DNA from: Megalonaias nervosa
Lineage: Eukaryota; Mollusca; Bivalvia; Unionida; Unionidae
Assembly (NCBI GenBank): GCA_016617855.1
Contig: JAECUM010096252.1
Location: 1 to 64,000, forward strand
Direction: 5' to 3'
Length of the DNA: 64,000 bases
The translations under genes and the position numbers were made by a program. This document shows positions 9,541 through 21,956 of the stretch, piece by piece; position 1 is the first letter of the stretch; every line of letters begins with the position of its first letter. A model generated the notes under the pieces. It was given only the letters and a program-made list of their open reading frames with translations. It did not search any database and was not told the DNA's origin.

Positions 9541-9602
9541 GTATGCTCCACCCCCACCCACCCCCATCCCCACCTCCCACCCCCCCACCCCACCCCCCCA
9601 TA
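9541..9602. repeat. C-rich tract (G-runs on minus strand)
   Basis: About 55 bases are almost pure C with short A/T interruptions, giving more than six runs of at least three G on the minus strand. It interrupts the RNase H-integrase linker of the retroelement. Confidence 0.85.
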
Positions 9603-9670
9603 ACGCTTTAACGTCTGCACTATTCCCAGATACTTCTTCCCAAGCGGGGCGTTGCTGTGCCTCACCCCAA

Positions 9671-10300
9671 CTAATTACTCGTGATAAAGCAGCATCTTGT
9701 CTCTATCTCTCCAAAATGTAGCACACTGTCCAGCCGTATAGCAGAGAACCCCACGGTACGTTTCCTACAGTATTTGCAATCGTTACAAGGTAAGTGACTC
9801 AAGCGGTCAGCATTGGCATGTCGAGTTCCAGGGCGATGTTCTATCACAAAATCATATTCTGACAACTACTCCAACCAATTGACCAAGCCACCGCAGGCTA
9901 CTGTGATCAGTGCGTACCTTGAAATTTTTGTCGTAAAGGTAGGTCTTAAAATATCGAATAAAACGTCCGACGGACAACAGCTCACGACGAGTGGCACAAT
10001 ACTGGCGTTCTGTCCTGTCCAGGCACCGACTAGCGTAAACTACAGCTCTTTACTTCCCATCAATGTTCTGGGACGAGAGAGCTCTTATGACCTCGCCACT
10101 CACATCTGTATCCAGTATAAAGGGGCTATTCAGTCCGATACAGCCAACACTGGCGCAGAGGCAAGCGCTTTACGTAGTTGTTCGAATGCTGCCTGATGTT
10201 CTTCTGTCCAGCGAAAAATATAGTATTTTGTCGTTAGCTGGTGTAAGGGAGCTGCAATTTCAGCAAAGTGTCCTAAGTACCGCCAATAATAACTACAAAA
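9671..10300 (-). pseudogene. Ty3/gypsy A RNase H region
   Basis: The distal end is clear: YDFVIEHRPGTRHANADRLS followed by HLPC, the usual end of a Ty3 RNase H domain. The stretch up to 10300 is consistent in position but broken into several frames. The enzyme degrades RNA in the RNA:DNA hybrid during reverse transcription. Confidence 0.7.
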
Positions 10301-10700
10301 CCCAAGGAATCACCGCACTGCGGTAACTGATTTTGGAGCGGGCCATTTCATAACAACAGCTACTTTCTCAGAATAAGTAACAACTCCTGCCGCTGAAATA
10401 GTATCATCAAGATACCGAACCTCTAGCGCAAAGAGTGTACATTTGCTGGGTTTCAGCTTTAGACCAGCCCCTAGAAGACAGTTGAAGACACGTGCTTGTC
10501 TTTCAAACCACTGCTCGAACGTTCTTTCGAACATTACCATGCCCTCGAAATAAATCAGGCAAACTTCATATTGCAACCTGGCTAGGACGGCTTCCATTAG
10601 TCGCTCAAAGTTCCCGGGTGAGTTGCATAAACCGAAGTGCATGACCTTAAATTGATAGAGACCCCTACTCGTTGCAAACGCTGTCTTAGGCCGATCAGCC
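10301..10700 (-). pseudogene. Ty3/gypsy A reverse transcriptase, C-terminal half
   Basis: Recognisable blocks are TAFATSRGLYQFKVMHFGLC, then PGNFERLMEAVL, and AGLKLKPSKCTLFALEV. The catalytic box that should read Y-x-D-D is CLIYFEGMVMF, so both catalytic aspartates are gone. At 10700 the frame stops at a 5-bp duplication and resumes at 13815, so the coding sequence was once continuous across the insertion. Confidence 0.85.
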
Positions 10701-13700
10701 TGTCACGAAATTGCATAAATTTCTCTATTTATTAAATACACGTACTCGGGTTTCGTTTTTGTGTACAACGATACCCGAGGTGATTTTTGTATTTTGTACA
10801 ATATTCGAAATAGTGATTTCGGTTCATCCCTGCCGCACGTGCGAAGTGCGCTAGATGGGAAACACCGATTTACATCTAGCACGGCTACATCGTATGTATA
10901 TAAATGCCTCATCGTAATGTGATATCTTCACATTACGGAACGTTTTGTCAGTAAGCAGTCTACTTAGGGACTTGCACATCTTCAGCTGTAGAGGTATGTA
11001 ATTTATTAATTTCTTACGTATATTATTTCTTTTGTATATTGTAAGATACAGCTATTGTACTACTACGTTTATTTTTGTACATTTTCTATGTAACTTAATG
11101 CAATATTTTCTATTCGTGTTTGTGACTTAGCAAGAGATTTATATTAGCAGTATAAAGGTGCATTTTATTAAGAAACGTTTAGTACCATATGAATCTTATC
11201 GGATACAGGTTCACTTCTGAACCTGTTTATTGTTTTGAAATGCTGTACAGATAATGTACTTTGTATAACTTACCGTATATTGTAACGTGTCAAGGGTCAA
11301 GGTCAAATAAAATGGAATAGATGGACAGCTCACGCCTTTATCAGTTACTAGATCTCTCCAGTGTATTGTAGTGTCAAGAAATGGTGTGTTCACCACAAAA
11401 GTTCTTATTTAGATAATGAAAGCACAAAACAAAAACAAATATAAATAGTCAACACAGTTTATTATATGACTTCCAGGCTTGTGTGTGTTTTCTCAGAAAA
11501 TTTAGTGCTCAAAATTGTGAAATATAATATTTGCAAATATGCAGAGCAGATGTTTGCTAAAGCATGTTGAAATAACAACAATAGTTTCAGTGGTAAATTG
11601 CATGTGAAAATCAGCATAAATGTTCCATTTGTCCTAATTCATATAATCTATAACTCAGATGATCCCAATTCCCAAACTAATCTTGCAGCGAAAAATAAGT
11701 TAATAGTTCTCAAAATGTGTTCATATGTCGTAATCAAGGTTCGGAATCAGACCCGGGTTTGTGTTTTATAGTCCAATGGTAAATATGATAGAGGCACAGT
11801 CTGGAACCGGATGTTAATAGTGTGTGTGTCGCGTTTGCTGGCTGAGACACAGTCTGTCGTTTTGAGCGACACAGTCTAGAACCGGATGTCAAAAGTGTGT
11901 CGTGTGGGTTGAATGCGACAATGTGTGTCGTTTTGTAGCGACAAAGTGTGTCGTTGTGTCTGGTATATTAGTTCGACATCTAAATGATGCAACCACTACA
12001 AAATGGATGGAAATTAGTGAGTCCAAAGTGATACATGTAATTGAGTAGGAAATTCGATAATGCCAATCGGAATACTAAATTTCCAATGGATAGCAGACGG
12101 CAGTGTTGATGACGACACAGTAATAGTGTCGTCAGCTAAATCCTTCTATGGGAACTTTTATCTGATATAACTTGGAAATAAGCGTTGGAACAACTTCAGG
12201 GAAACGTTATAGTCATTATGAGTAGTAAATCTAATGTATCGGTAGTGACTAGTCTACCTTATAGTTGTATTGATGTTTGAAATTATTACAGGAGACGTTT
12301 GTTCTGTTTGTTTAGTCTTGAGACCTTTACTGGAGTCCAGCAGAACCACAACTGCCAAAACGGCGGATCTCACCCCTATTTATAGGTTTTGGGAACACAC
12401 TCGGGAAATTCATGACAAGGTTTTCACGAATATGACTAAATATGGAAGAATTCGGAAAGATTAACTTGAGCGCCTCCTAGTGGAAAGCCGAGTGCCCAAT
12501 ATACACAGTAGTAAAAATGGCGCCCGATTTCAAACGATAAAAATAGCAATTATTTCACAGTAAATTATACAAATATTCAACATTGATGATGAACAGTTTC
12601 ATCACACTGGTGACGAAAAATTATGAATTTACATGAATATTACCCTAATCCTGGAGAAAAATGGATACAATTGCCTATTTCCTTCTCAGAATAGAAGGTA
12701 AGTGAGGACAGTTTACAATCTTATACCTACTGTCACTGGCTTCAAAAATCTTTCCCCAGATGATAAATATTTAAACAAATCATATTTATATGATTTACAT
12801 ATTGTATCAAGTTACTTTTCTTTTGTACAAGGGTCATATATCAAAAACTGTTACTACAGTCACTATTATTTGCCTTGGAAACAGAGGTACAACTTTCCAA
12901 CATGAAGGGAATGTAAACAATAAAAGGAGATAATATATTATCCCAAACATTACTGATATATGCAAATGCACTTTATAAAAATATAAGTAGACAGGTAGTC
13001 AGAATTGTTTCAATATAACGTCATTACGTGTTATCGTATATGCCCGTGTCATGTATAGTACACGGTGTTAGATGTATTTTCAGCTGACCAGAGTGACCAG
13101 TGTGATCCATGGTCATCGTGGTTGACGTGGTACCAGCTAAAGAGCTAACCACAGAAGTTAACCATAGCAGTCGTAGAACTGAGTGGACAGTGTTGCTGGT
13201 CGCGTAGCGGATGATTGGGCATTGCAGACAGGATTTGTGGGCGCTGATTGCTTGATTGACCAAGGAATTGAATGGTGGTCGGTCACTACCTATAATGATA
13301 CTTGCTTGATTGACCAGTATGACTAGTAGCCAAGTGAGATATTGACGGGAGTGTTTTGTTTTACTCCATGCATGTAACCTTTTAGCCGTGGGCTAATTTT
13401 GGGGTTTGTTATACCCAGTGTTTTCGGAGTGTAAAGATATTTCTCTGATATCTGCCCAGTCAATTCATCATTTTACTATTTGAGTAAAAAAAAATCTCAT
13501 TTTTCACTAGTTGAGTGAATACATCATTTTTACTATTGAGTAAAACAGCCATTCTTTTCATCGTGTGAAATTACTGTGAATTGTTCACCATTGTCCTTGT
13601 ACTGTGTCAGGTCATTTATTTGTATTTATATTTGTTGCATTTTTAGGTTCGTGCGTATTATATTAATGTGCCCAATATTTGGATCTTATACACGCACGTA

Positions 13701-13814
13701 ATTAATCAATATTCTTTTCTCATTCAAGTCATACATCAGTAAACATTGTATTTGTGTCACCATCAAAAGTGTTCTGTCGTGAGTCCGAAATCCCAACCCG
13801 GTTATCTTGTTACA
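10701..13814. mobile_element. 3114-bp insertion with 5-bp TSD and TGT...ACA ends
   Basis: The 5-bp word CAGCC lies at 10696-10700 and again at 13815-13819. Between them the sequence begins TGTCACGAAA and ends CTTGTTACA, the TG..CA ends of LTR elements. The flanking RT reading frame is continuous when the insertion is removed, which fixes the boundaries. No second LTR copy, gag or pol was found inside. A TATA-like element (TATATAAATG) lies near 10896. It could be a very long solo LTR or a non-autonomous LTR element. No supported gene lies within it. Confidence 0.75.
11790..11965. repeat. short local repeat with TGTGTCG words
   Basis: A block of about 35 bp (cacagtctggaaccggatgt) is repeated as cacagtctagaaccggatgt about 80 bp on. 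It is followed by several tgtgtcgt words. It lies within the 3.1-kb insertion. Confidence 0.6.
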
Positions 13815-14240
13815 CAGCCTACTCAATGTCTACTTGTCATTACTCCGACATCAAATCTAATGTCGAGAACCAGCTCATGCCCGACAGTGAATCGAGACTA
13901 TCATCGATTCTAGGAAGAGGGTAGGCATCATTCTCTGTAAACGCATTAAGCGCCCTATATTCCATGCAATACCTCTTCTTCCCATCTTTTTCGGCTACTA
14001 CTACCACTGGGGCAGCCCAAGGGCTTACTGACGGTTCTTTAACTCCCTTTTTCAGCATGTCGTCCACCTGTATGTCAATCTCCTGTCAGAGACTGAACAG
14101 TAACCTTCGGGGCGGGACTCAAACTGGCGCGGCATTCCCTGTCTTGACAGTGTGCTTGATAAAATTTGTTCTGCCCAAGTCATCATCTTTAGCAAACACT
14201 GTGCAAAGTTCACTTAACTGTTTACTTGGGGAGGCTGCTT
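13815..14240 (-). pseudogene. Ty3/gypsy A reverse transcriptase, N-terminal half
   Basis: It reads LSELCTVFAKDDDLG, then VKEPSVSPWAAPVVVVAEKD, YRALNAF and PLPRIDDSLDSLSG, ending WFSTLDLMS. This is the finger/palm start of a Ty3 RT. Immediately before the insertion junction three in-frame stops have appeared (TAA, TGA, TAG) in an otherwise colinear frame, so decay involved point changes and not only indels. Confidence 0.85.
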
Positions 14241-14389
14241 GATCAGGAGTCAAATGGCCGCTTGATCTGTCAAATAACTCAGACAAATATAAAGGTAGAC
14301 TGCTGTTCGAATCCTATCTGGAACGGTAGACATTTTGTGTCAATAGGGCTGCACTGGCTTCAGCACAACAAACACCAGCCTGCAAGTTT

Positions 14390-15250
14390 ACTACTTCATT
14401 AGTCAGGTTTAGCAACCCGTATTGGCACTGTTCCGTCCATCGTCTTAACAACGGCTCGCGCGACAAGGATTTTAGTTTCATGTCTAAACACTGATAGAGG
14501 CTCTAGCTCGGTTCTTGATATGTAGCTTCCCACAACCAACATTCGCCATCCAAACTCGCGTGATAACTTTCCTCTCTGCCGGGACCCTGATGTTTTCAGC
14601 CAAGGTGATATGATGACAGCCCAAAGACTCCGCAAAGTAGCACGGGTGTTTTAGTCCCTGCAATTGCAGTGTACACTGTGTAATACTAATGTCGCACTTA
14701 TGCAGACGGAAAAAAATCCAACCCAAGTATTCCATCGGGCCTAATGTCAGCTACGAAGAAAACATGTCGCCTTTTGACGCCTTTCCAAGCAATCAAATAT
14801 TCAGCCTGACCATAAGTTTCAATTTTGCTACTGAAGGCATTGATTAGCTGGCAATCCATTGTGGAGTTTTGGCTTTCGATGACTAAGTGTTTCATACCGC
14901 CTCATGCTGACAACATCAGCGCCTGTGTCTGCTAGCAAAGCGAGCTCTATTCCATTAACAAGACTGCGAGTACAGTCCCCGTTCTTCGTTTATATAACGT
15001 ACAGGCTTGGGATTTTCTGTACTTCCTATCTTCTTAGAGTCTCCCTTAGTTGGTCTCTTTGTCTCCACTGTTCGTTGCCTTTGTTTAAAGGTTTGGTGCA
15101 TTCGCTTTGGTAATGATCCCAACCATTGCAACTCCAACACTGGACCCCTGATCGCCTTGTATCACGTTGTTTATATTTCGACTGGTGCCAACGATCTAAT
15201 CTTTCCCTGTTTTCTTCATTCAACTTCTTATTTTGTTCCATTAGTTGTTC
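14390..15250 (-). pseudogene. Ty3/gypsy A zinc knuckle and aspartic protease
   Basis: A CCHC knuckle, CWSCNGWDHYQSEC, lies near 15130-15180. A retroviral-type aspartic protease active site, LALLADTGADVVSMRR, lies near 14900-14945 in a different frame. Downstream pieces toward 14400 are broken. The knuckle binds RNA and the protease cuts the polyprotein. Stops and shifts occur between all pieces. Confidence 0.8.
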
Positions 15251-15474
15251 TACCTTTGCTTATTAGTTGTTCAATTACAGTCTTAGCATCTGTATTCTTC
15301 TCACACCTGTCTGCAGACTCTTCATAAACTCTATAAGCAGAACGTACTGGCTTTTGCCCCTTACACCAGAACGAAGGAAAGCCTCCCATTCGGCCCCTAT
15401 TCTGATGGCGTCTTGCAAACTGCTAGGGCAATGGCGCTAAATTTCAAGTTTCAGGTTTTCATCCTGGACCGCCC

Positions 15475-16247
15475 CTAAGAAATGATAATTTGCAAGCCTA
15501 TCGCGCATATCAGGTGGGCAACCGGGATATGCCAGAGAAACCAAATTTGTATCGTTTGGCCTAATTCGGGGAGCTTTTCCCACCTTCTACTGAAACAGCT
15601 TCGGAGCCGTATCTTGTAGTACTCATCTTGGTTTCGAGGCGCAAAGCGAGCTTCCAAGGAAGCCTTCAACTTCTCAAATTCGACTTGATCGGGTTGGACC
15701 TGGAGATCTGATAAGACTTGGGGGCAACTTTCCTTAAACATGCAGCCAAGCGCAACCGCTTTTCAGTTTCGCTCCAATCATTAATCAATGAACAGTGTTC
15801 GAAATGTGTCATATAGTCGAGGAAAGGCTGAGAAACATCGTAAGTGTCTGCTTTAACTGTTGCATTAGTTCGAGTTCGAGTCAGAGAAGAGCTAAACTCT
15901 GTTTTTCCAGTGTCGACTCCTTTGATCACCTGTGAACCTGGCGTCTCTCTTCCATCTTTTATCTCAGTGCGGCTCCCGACCGATCTTTCTCTCAAAATAT
16001 GGTCCATGGTTGTGCCTAAGTTTTGTAACTTCTCTGTAATGATGGTATCTATAGTCGTGACCAGTCTATCATTAGGCGAACTAATCGCTCTCTTGGATAC
16101 TGGATACGTGGTTCGATTGTAACTGTCCGACCTCACTTTCTCAGGCGCACACTCCTTTATAGTTTCGAACCTCAGATCTTCAGACCTGGTACAGAATGCA
16201 CATGCATTGTCATCAAATTTATCGTCCTCGCACGGAATTGAGGTCAC
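15475..16247 (-). pseudogene. Ty3/gypsy A Gag
   Basis: This is two overlapping frames. The upstream piece (to 15666) begins MTSIPCEDDKFDD and includes FLDYMTHFEHCSLINDWSE, a Gag capsid-like segment (F..Y..HFE.C...N.W...EK...L...L). The second piece has FEKLKASLEARFAPRNQDEY, the conserved capsid C-terminal helix. One frameshift lies near 15700. Confidence 0.7.
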
Positions 16248-16249
16248 GA

Positions 16250-19200
16250 GGAACTGAATATCACTATGTCCACCAGTTTTCTCTGCCTTGCATCAATAGG
16301 CGACAATGGCGACAAGATTCGCCAATGAACAGACTGAGGTAAGGGCGTATCGATTAAAGATATATGCGTACCTCTGACTGAATTCTCCTTCAGTATTCCC
16401 TACTTAGCTGTCGTGATGTACTTTGTAAGAAATTGTTGCCAACACCGATTGCTATTCAAATCGGTTGCAAACAGATGTAGAGGTATTTTTATTTGTTTTG
16501 CTTTTTCTTGCTGTTGTTGTTATTGTTATTGTTTTTCTTATTGCCAATACTGTTACAGAGTTTCAGTAAATTCAGTGATAAGTTTAACTTGTCCAAATCA
16601 GGTGCAAACAGATGTAATGTATTGTTGTTGTTGTTATTATTATTATTATTGCCAAATCTGTTATGGGCTTTCAATAAATTAATTATAAAGCTTATCAACT
16701 TAACACAGTATAGCGGGGTGGGGTGGGGGTGTTGTCACATAAAGTTTGTATTTGTGAATGGTAGCTATTCACAAATACGCAGACCAATGTATGAAGTTTT
16801 CAGCTCACTGAGAACGGAGCAGGTCTGTCAAAACCGAAATTATGGGATTTTAAAAAAATAAAAATAGAGCGAGATGAACGATTATCTTGATCAAATCTGT
16901 GTCTATATAATTTATGCAACTTTAATGAAGATGGGGGAGCGCGTTGTCAAACACGCCTTTTATTTTAGCGGTTCTTTTCTAGTTAATTAAAGAGTATACA
17001 GCCCAATCCATGAACCTGGTATGCAAGGATTTCATGGCCAACAATTCTGATCACTTTAGATCATTCGAGCTTAGTTGTTTGGGGAAAAATCAATCATCTT
17101 GCCCAGTTCTAACTACCACGTGTCGTAAAACTCTGCTTCTGACTGTCCGACCTTCTCGAAAGCTCTCCAATAAAAATGCTTTTTTACTGTATCATCGCCG
17201 CATTACATTCTCGATAAAATATTCAGTCTTAACTGAACATATGACCCAAATTAAATATTTTCTTAAGAGCAAATACATATATCTACTTTCGCAGACTAAT
17301 GTCGCGAAACCAAAATGAAACTTTTAAAGGCGCTCTATCGTTATTAATATTTTTTTATTTTTTCTTATAGCACACGACTTTCTAATTGCGGACGAATAGT
17401 TTGTACGAAACATAATCAAACCAAATCACTTACAACTATCACAAAACTATTCAAACATGCCAACTCTCTAGCCACCAGAAATTTTCTTGTTACAAACCAG
17501 AGGTATTTGCTTGACCGAGCGGTGTCAAACCCTGGCGCGATTCCGCTAGAAGTCATACGTTTACCCGAATCCAAAGACTTCTATGCAATTTCTGTTGTAA
17601 ATTAGAAAGTCCAACGCGTCCATTCTATAAATAAGTTTACTTTAATTAATACAAGACCACAGATCTCATAACTTTCCAATTGTCTATCGACCGCATATCT
17701 GCATGGTTTCTCTTAGTAAATCTTAAAACCTTGGGAAACAAGTCATATTGTCCAATATCGTTATATCCTTTTGGTTAATATATACATAATGCTTTACTGG
17801 GTATGTATTAACACCTTCCAAACTGTACCCATCGTTATATTGGCATCTAATTTATGATTTCATGGCCACGATTCGCATTTTTTGCGTGTTTGACATTTAA
17901 GAAGTTTGACTCCGCTTTCTACTGCTTCAGCTGTTCAACGTATCCTAGGTTTTGGACGAAAGGAAGCTGGCGATGGACGTGTATACATTGTATTGTCTTA
18001 ACATATCGGGTCATTTCAACCTATGTTGAATGAATAGTATTTTAAAATTAAAACTAGTTCAAGATAGCATAGCATAGCATGTTATGTATTGCCTGAAAAT
18101 AAAACGTGTTATCTAGTGCCTTAAAAATAAAACGTGTTATCGAGTGCCTCAAAACCATAATAGTTTGATGGTTGTGTGTGTAATCTGTCCATAGACTGAA
18201 CTGCATATAGTACCAATTCTGAATGTGAGGTAACAAACTGAAGTAAAACCGACTTGCTAAACGTCCCATGTTAAATAGTGTTATTTATGACTTTGGACAG
18301 TTACATACTAGCATTTGCATATCCGTACATTTCTTTTGCAGTAGCCTATTTTAGTTCCTATTTAATGCTACAATCCATTCACACAATATATAATGTCAAC
18401 TTTGAACATGTTTATGGAAGAAATGTGTCCCAGTTCATTATTGATGGTTCATTTAGATGGTCCTAACTTAAAATGTGATTTGGGATTCTTTTGCAACCTT
18501 TTTCTTAAAACTAGTTACCATGTTAGAAATTTGATTTCAAAGTCACGTTGAATGCTTTGGTGATTCATTGTCTTATTCTCTTATTGTTTTATTTATATTG
18601 GCTTGTATGTTGTTTGTTTGTTTTTTTTTTTTTTCGATAGTCTTTCGGTCCAGCTTCACCCATTTACTCGATAACATTTATTAAAAACTGTTCATAAGTT
18701 AGAAAATAAAATTAGTTATAATAAACACATTTGCAATATTGAAAATGTTCCAAAAACACACCTCGCATGTCAGATGAAACATGAGTTAGAAAGCATATTA
18801 TGGTATAAAGAGACCCAAAAAAAATAACTAAATGAAATTTTAAATTTTGTTTTAGGTTTTTTAGAAAACACGTTCCTACGAAGACTCTCAGCACTCTCGA
18901 TGGCTTAGGCCAGCCGAGCGGTGACTGAAAATGTTCGTAAATTAATTTGTTTTGATTTTTCTAACAGTCTTTGTATTACCCCCGTACTGTTTTACTTATT
19001 TGGACATACAGATCTATAAACCTCGATAGGGAAGTTCTTTTTTGTGCAAGAAAAGGAGCGTTAATTAGAAGTGGGTTTTCTAGTAGAATAACTACTGTAT
19101 ACCCCTGTCTGTCTTCGCTTCTTCTCTGCATGTATCAAATCTCCAATGTTTATGAAAAGCGTTAACATGCATGTCTTGTCATGAGGGCATGTGTACTTTA

Positions 19201-19860
19201 CAGATTTGTTTCGTTTCTTTTTTGCGAAAGTTTGTTTGTTTTTTTTGGGGGGGGGGGTCTTACAGTGGATGCCTCGATGCAAGCAACTGTTAAGATGGTG
19301 AAGTATCTAATTTCTCATTTATAATAATTTCCACTTCTAGGAAAATAAATCCATTTTCTATTTCTGTTCCTGAATGCTTTTAAATATGTATGTGGCACAT
19401 CTGACTTTATTTCAAATGCTTAAAAATAAAAACAACGAAAATTTCAATCAAGCAATATTATGTCATTTGTTGGTGTCATACTCAAAGGATGCGGGCATCA
19501 TTAATGCTCTAAACGGATTCATTGGAATACTTTTTCTCTATCGTACTGTGTGAAGCGGAAACATCAAAGCTATAAGGCAATTCAGTATTAGCACAGTCAT
19601 ATGACCGTGATGCCTATATAAGGAAGTCAGTCGACAGCGAGGTCGCATTGAAATTGAGTCGACTGATTCTTGCTGAACGTAGCAAAACCAAGTAGATTTT
19701 GTTTTCACATCTTTAACATTTAAGAAATACAACACAAAAAGGAAAGGAAAGAAAGAAGGAATAAGAAATACGATGATCATTTGACTAAAAAACTATATAC
19801 GTCAGAATTTATATAAATGAAGCACACGTGCGATGTCACTATTTATAGAAAGCATAAAAC
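16250..19860. other. no recognisable gene
   Basis: AT-rich non-coding DNA. It holds a trinucleotide-like GTT/ATT stretch (16500-16680), a short G-rich run at 16716-16732, a (GCATA) stutter at 18065-18081 and a poly-G run near 19246. Open frames here are short and low-complexity; none resembles a known family. Confidence 0.5.
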
Positions 19861-19867
19861 TCTGTGA

Positions 19868-20560
19868 TTATGTTGCAAGAGATGCTATCAAGCGGATGGT
19901 AATCATCCTGTTAGACACTGGTCGAAAACCCATGACTGCTCTCTCAATATCCATGTATACCATAAATCCAACTCCATGCTTATGATTGTCCTCATGTCCA
20001 CTGAAGAAAATCCTGCGTCGTTCATCGGTTGATCTCTCTCTTCCAGCACATCTCGCGGAGTCCAATGATGTGCCATTGGTATCTTCCCGTCTCATGGGTC
20101 AGCTCCTTCAGTTTCCTTGCTAGTTTTAATGTCCTGACATTCCATGTTCCAATGGTGATTTTATCTCATGCCCGTACTTTGATGGTGGTTGCATCAGTAG
20201 CATACTTATCATCTCCGTCCCGAATGGCGTGGCCATTGGTAACCCTGACTGCGACCGATCCGTTCTGAGAACTCTGTCTATTGTCATTTAGTCATCTCCG
20301 GTTTATCAAGGTCAGTTGCACCTGGTGGAGCCCATCCCTCTCCAGGCTGTAGACCACAACTGATATTCATATTACCATATGTCTTGTCTGGTTTCAGACA
20401 TGCGACCGTTGAGTTTATCTTGGAACCTCTGTGCCTTCGCTGTTGATTCAACTTGGAAAGTTTCTGATTTTCATATAGGTGGCGATCTACAGATATTAAG
20501 TACTTCTGACAGACAGACATGTGGAAGGTGAAATTGTTTACGTTTACAACAGACATATTG
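19868..20560 (-). pseudogene. LINE fragment with APE-type endonuclease
   Basis: The middle reads WNVRTLKLARKLKELTHETG and IIGLREMCWK, then FFSGHEDNHKHGVGFMVYM and VSNRMITIRLIAS. That is the N-terminal half of the apurinic-type endonuclease at the start of LINE ORF2, of the kind often annotated as craniofacial-development-protein-2-like. Frameshifts separate the pieces. The upstream frame (to 20556) ends PPGATDLDKPEMTK and belongs to the 5' part of the same copy. No reverse transcriptase follows, so the copy is truncated. Confidence 0.75.
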
Positions 20561-21130
20561 GAGAGAGTGTTGGCATCCCTCTATGTTACGTTCATGTACT
20601 GTATCTGAAATTTCTGTACATATTATACTTGTGGAAATCGTCCATGATCAAAGCACACAGCTGACCAAAATGTCACATCTCGCGTGCTCTAACTAGTCCA
20701 AAACAGACTAAATGTATCGGTTATTAAAACAGGAAAAAAAAAAATCTTTTGCCAGAGTAGGCACTATCAGCTTTTGAAAGTGCACTCAATGAATTACAAA
20801 ATATATAAAAGTTCAAAAAAGTTATTGGTCGTTCTTTTTTCAATTTACCCTTTTAGACGTTCAGGAAATTAAAATGGCCAAGCGGAGTTGGCAGTATTTT
20901 TCGTAGGTGAACATCTGAGGTAAGGCCAAGCTGTACACTCTATATCTCAATTACACCCATCACTCAATAACCACAATGAAGGGAATTAAAAGTGATTTTA
21001 ATAATAGCTAAGAGATCCATTTTTCAGACAGTTAGGATAACCAGTGAGGACAGCCCTGGAAATTATTTTCCTTAAAAATTAAACTCTATGCAAAGTAAAA
21101 AACTTCAAAGCGCAACTATAGACAATTCCA
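20561..21130. other. no recognisable gene
   Basis: AT-rich spacer between the LINE fragment and the first 41-bp minisatellite. I see no coding or RNA feature. Confidence 0.4.
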
Positions 21131-21134
21131 GCAA

Positions 21135-21305
21135 AGTATAAAGCTTTTGGCTGAACAGACAACCAATAATAGCACAGCATAAAGCTTTCGATTGAGCAGA
21201 CAGTCAAGAGCAATACAACATAAAGCCTTCGGTTGAACAGCCAGCCAGTCGTAACCCAGCATAGAGCTTTCAGTTGAGCAGACAGCCAATAGTAAAACAA
21301 CATAG
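21135..21305. repeat. 41-bp minisatellite, four degenerate units
   Basis: Units of 41 bp are built on taaagctttnggntgancag and separated by agccannaata. All four differ, so the array is old. Its period equals the half-unit of the larger array 650 bp away, but the sequences are not obviously related. Confidence 0.75.
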
Positions 21306-21955
21306 AGCATTCTATTGTATACACAATATACATACAGTCAACTTTCAAACTCGCTAGGTATAATACAGTTTCACCCATTAATTTATAACATAAAATATAT
21401 AGATTATATATCACATATTGTATATGGTAACTTGGCTGTATGTGTAATAATCATTAGTCTGTGGAGTTCGGATTGAGGTGACTTGTCGTGAGATGTACTG
21501 CGATGCATCGCTATAAATCCGTAATTAGAGTCTAGAAGGCATAAATAGATCCGCTGCTATTATCTTGTAAGCTGTCTTTATTCATGTTGGTCCTGTTACA
21601 GGTTTATTTTCAGTCGTTTTGTCTTAATCAGCACAGAAGGTCTATACATTCAGACAAGTATAAGGACAAAGACTGAAAACACATCACAAGGCCAATAGAC
21701 AAATAACTGTTTTACAACAGTGTTGTCAATTAACATTTGAATAGTACAATACCATCATCCTCATTTAACGTTATTAAGTAACATTTTAGAAGTTGTGTAA
21801 TACATGCAAAACAATAAATAACAAGCCGTGCTATATCAACCATTTCTTTTCGCTTTAAAAGAGGTCTTCCAACGATAGCGTATGGACTGTTGGACTCTAT
21901 TCCTTGCTTAAGATAGAGCTGTATAAGCCTTTTATGTTACCTGTCTAAAGGTCCA
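21306..21955. other. no recognisable gene
   Basis: Non-coding AT-rich spacer between two minisatellites. Confidence 0.4.
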
Positions 21956-21956
21956 T

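Larger units (their letters stand above)
8643..16247 (-). mobile_element. decayed Ty3/gypsy retrotransposon A
   Basis: The domain order on the minus strand is Gag, CCHC knuckle, protease (DTGAD), reverse transcriptase, RNase H, integrase, the Ty3/gypsy order. Every domain carries stops or frameshifts, and the RT catalytic box has lost its Asp pair. A 3.1-kb insertion splits RT. No convincing LTRs, PBS or polypurine tract could be found at either end. It is an old, dead copy. Confidence 0.85.

Noticed and set aside
16413..16861. Cys/Tyr- or Leu-rich and Asn-rich frames on both strands
   Set aside because: They are translations of GTT/ATT-rich low-complexity DNA with no conserved motif.
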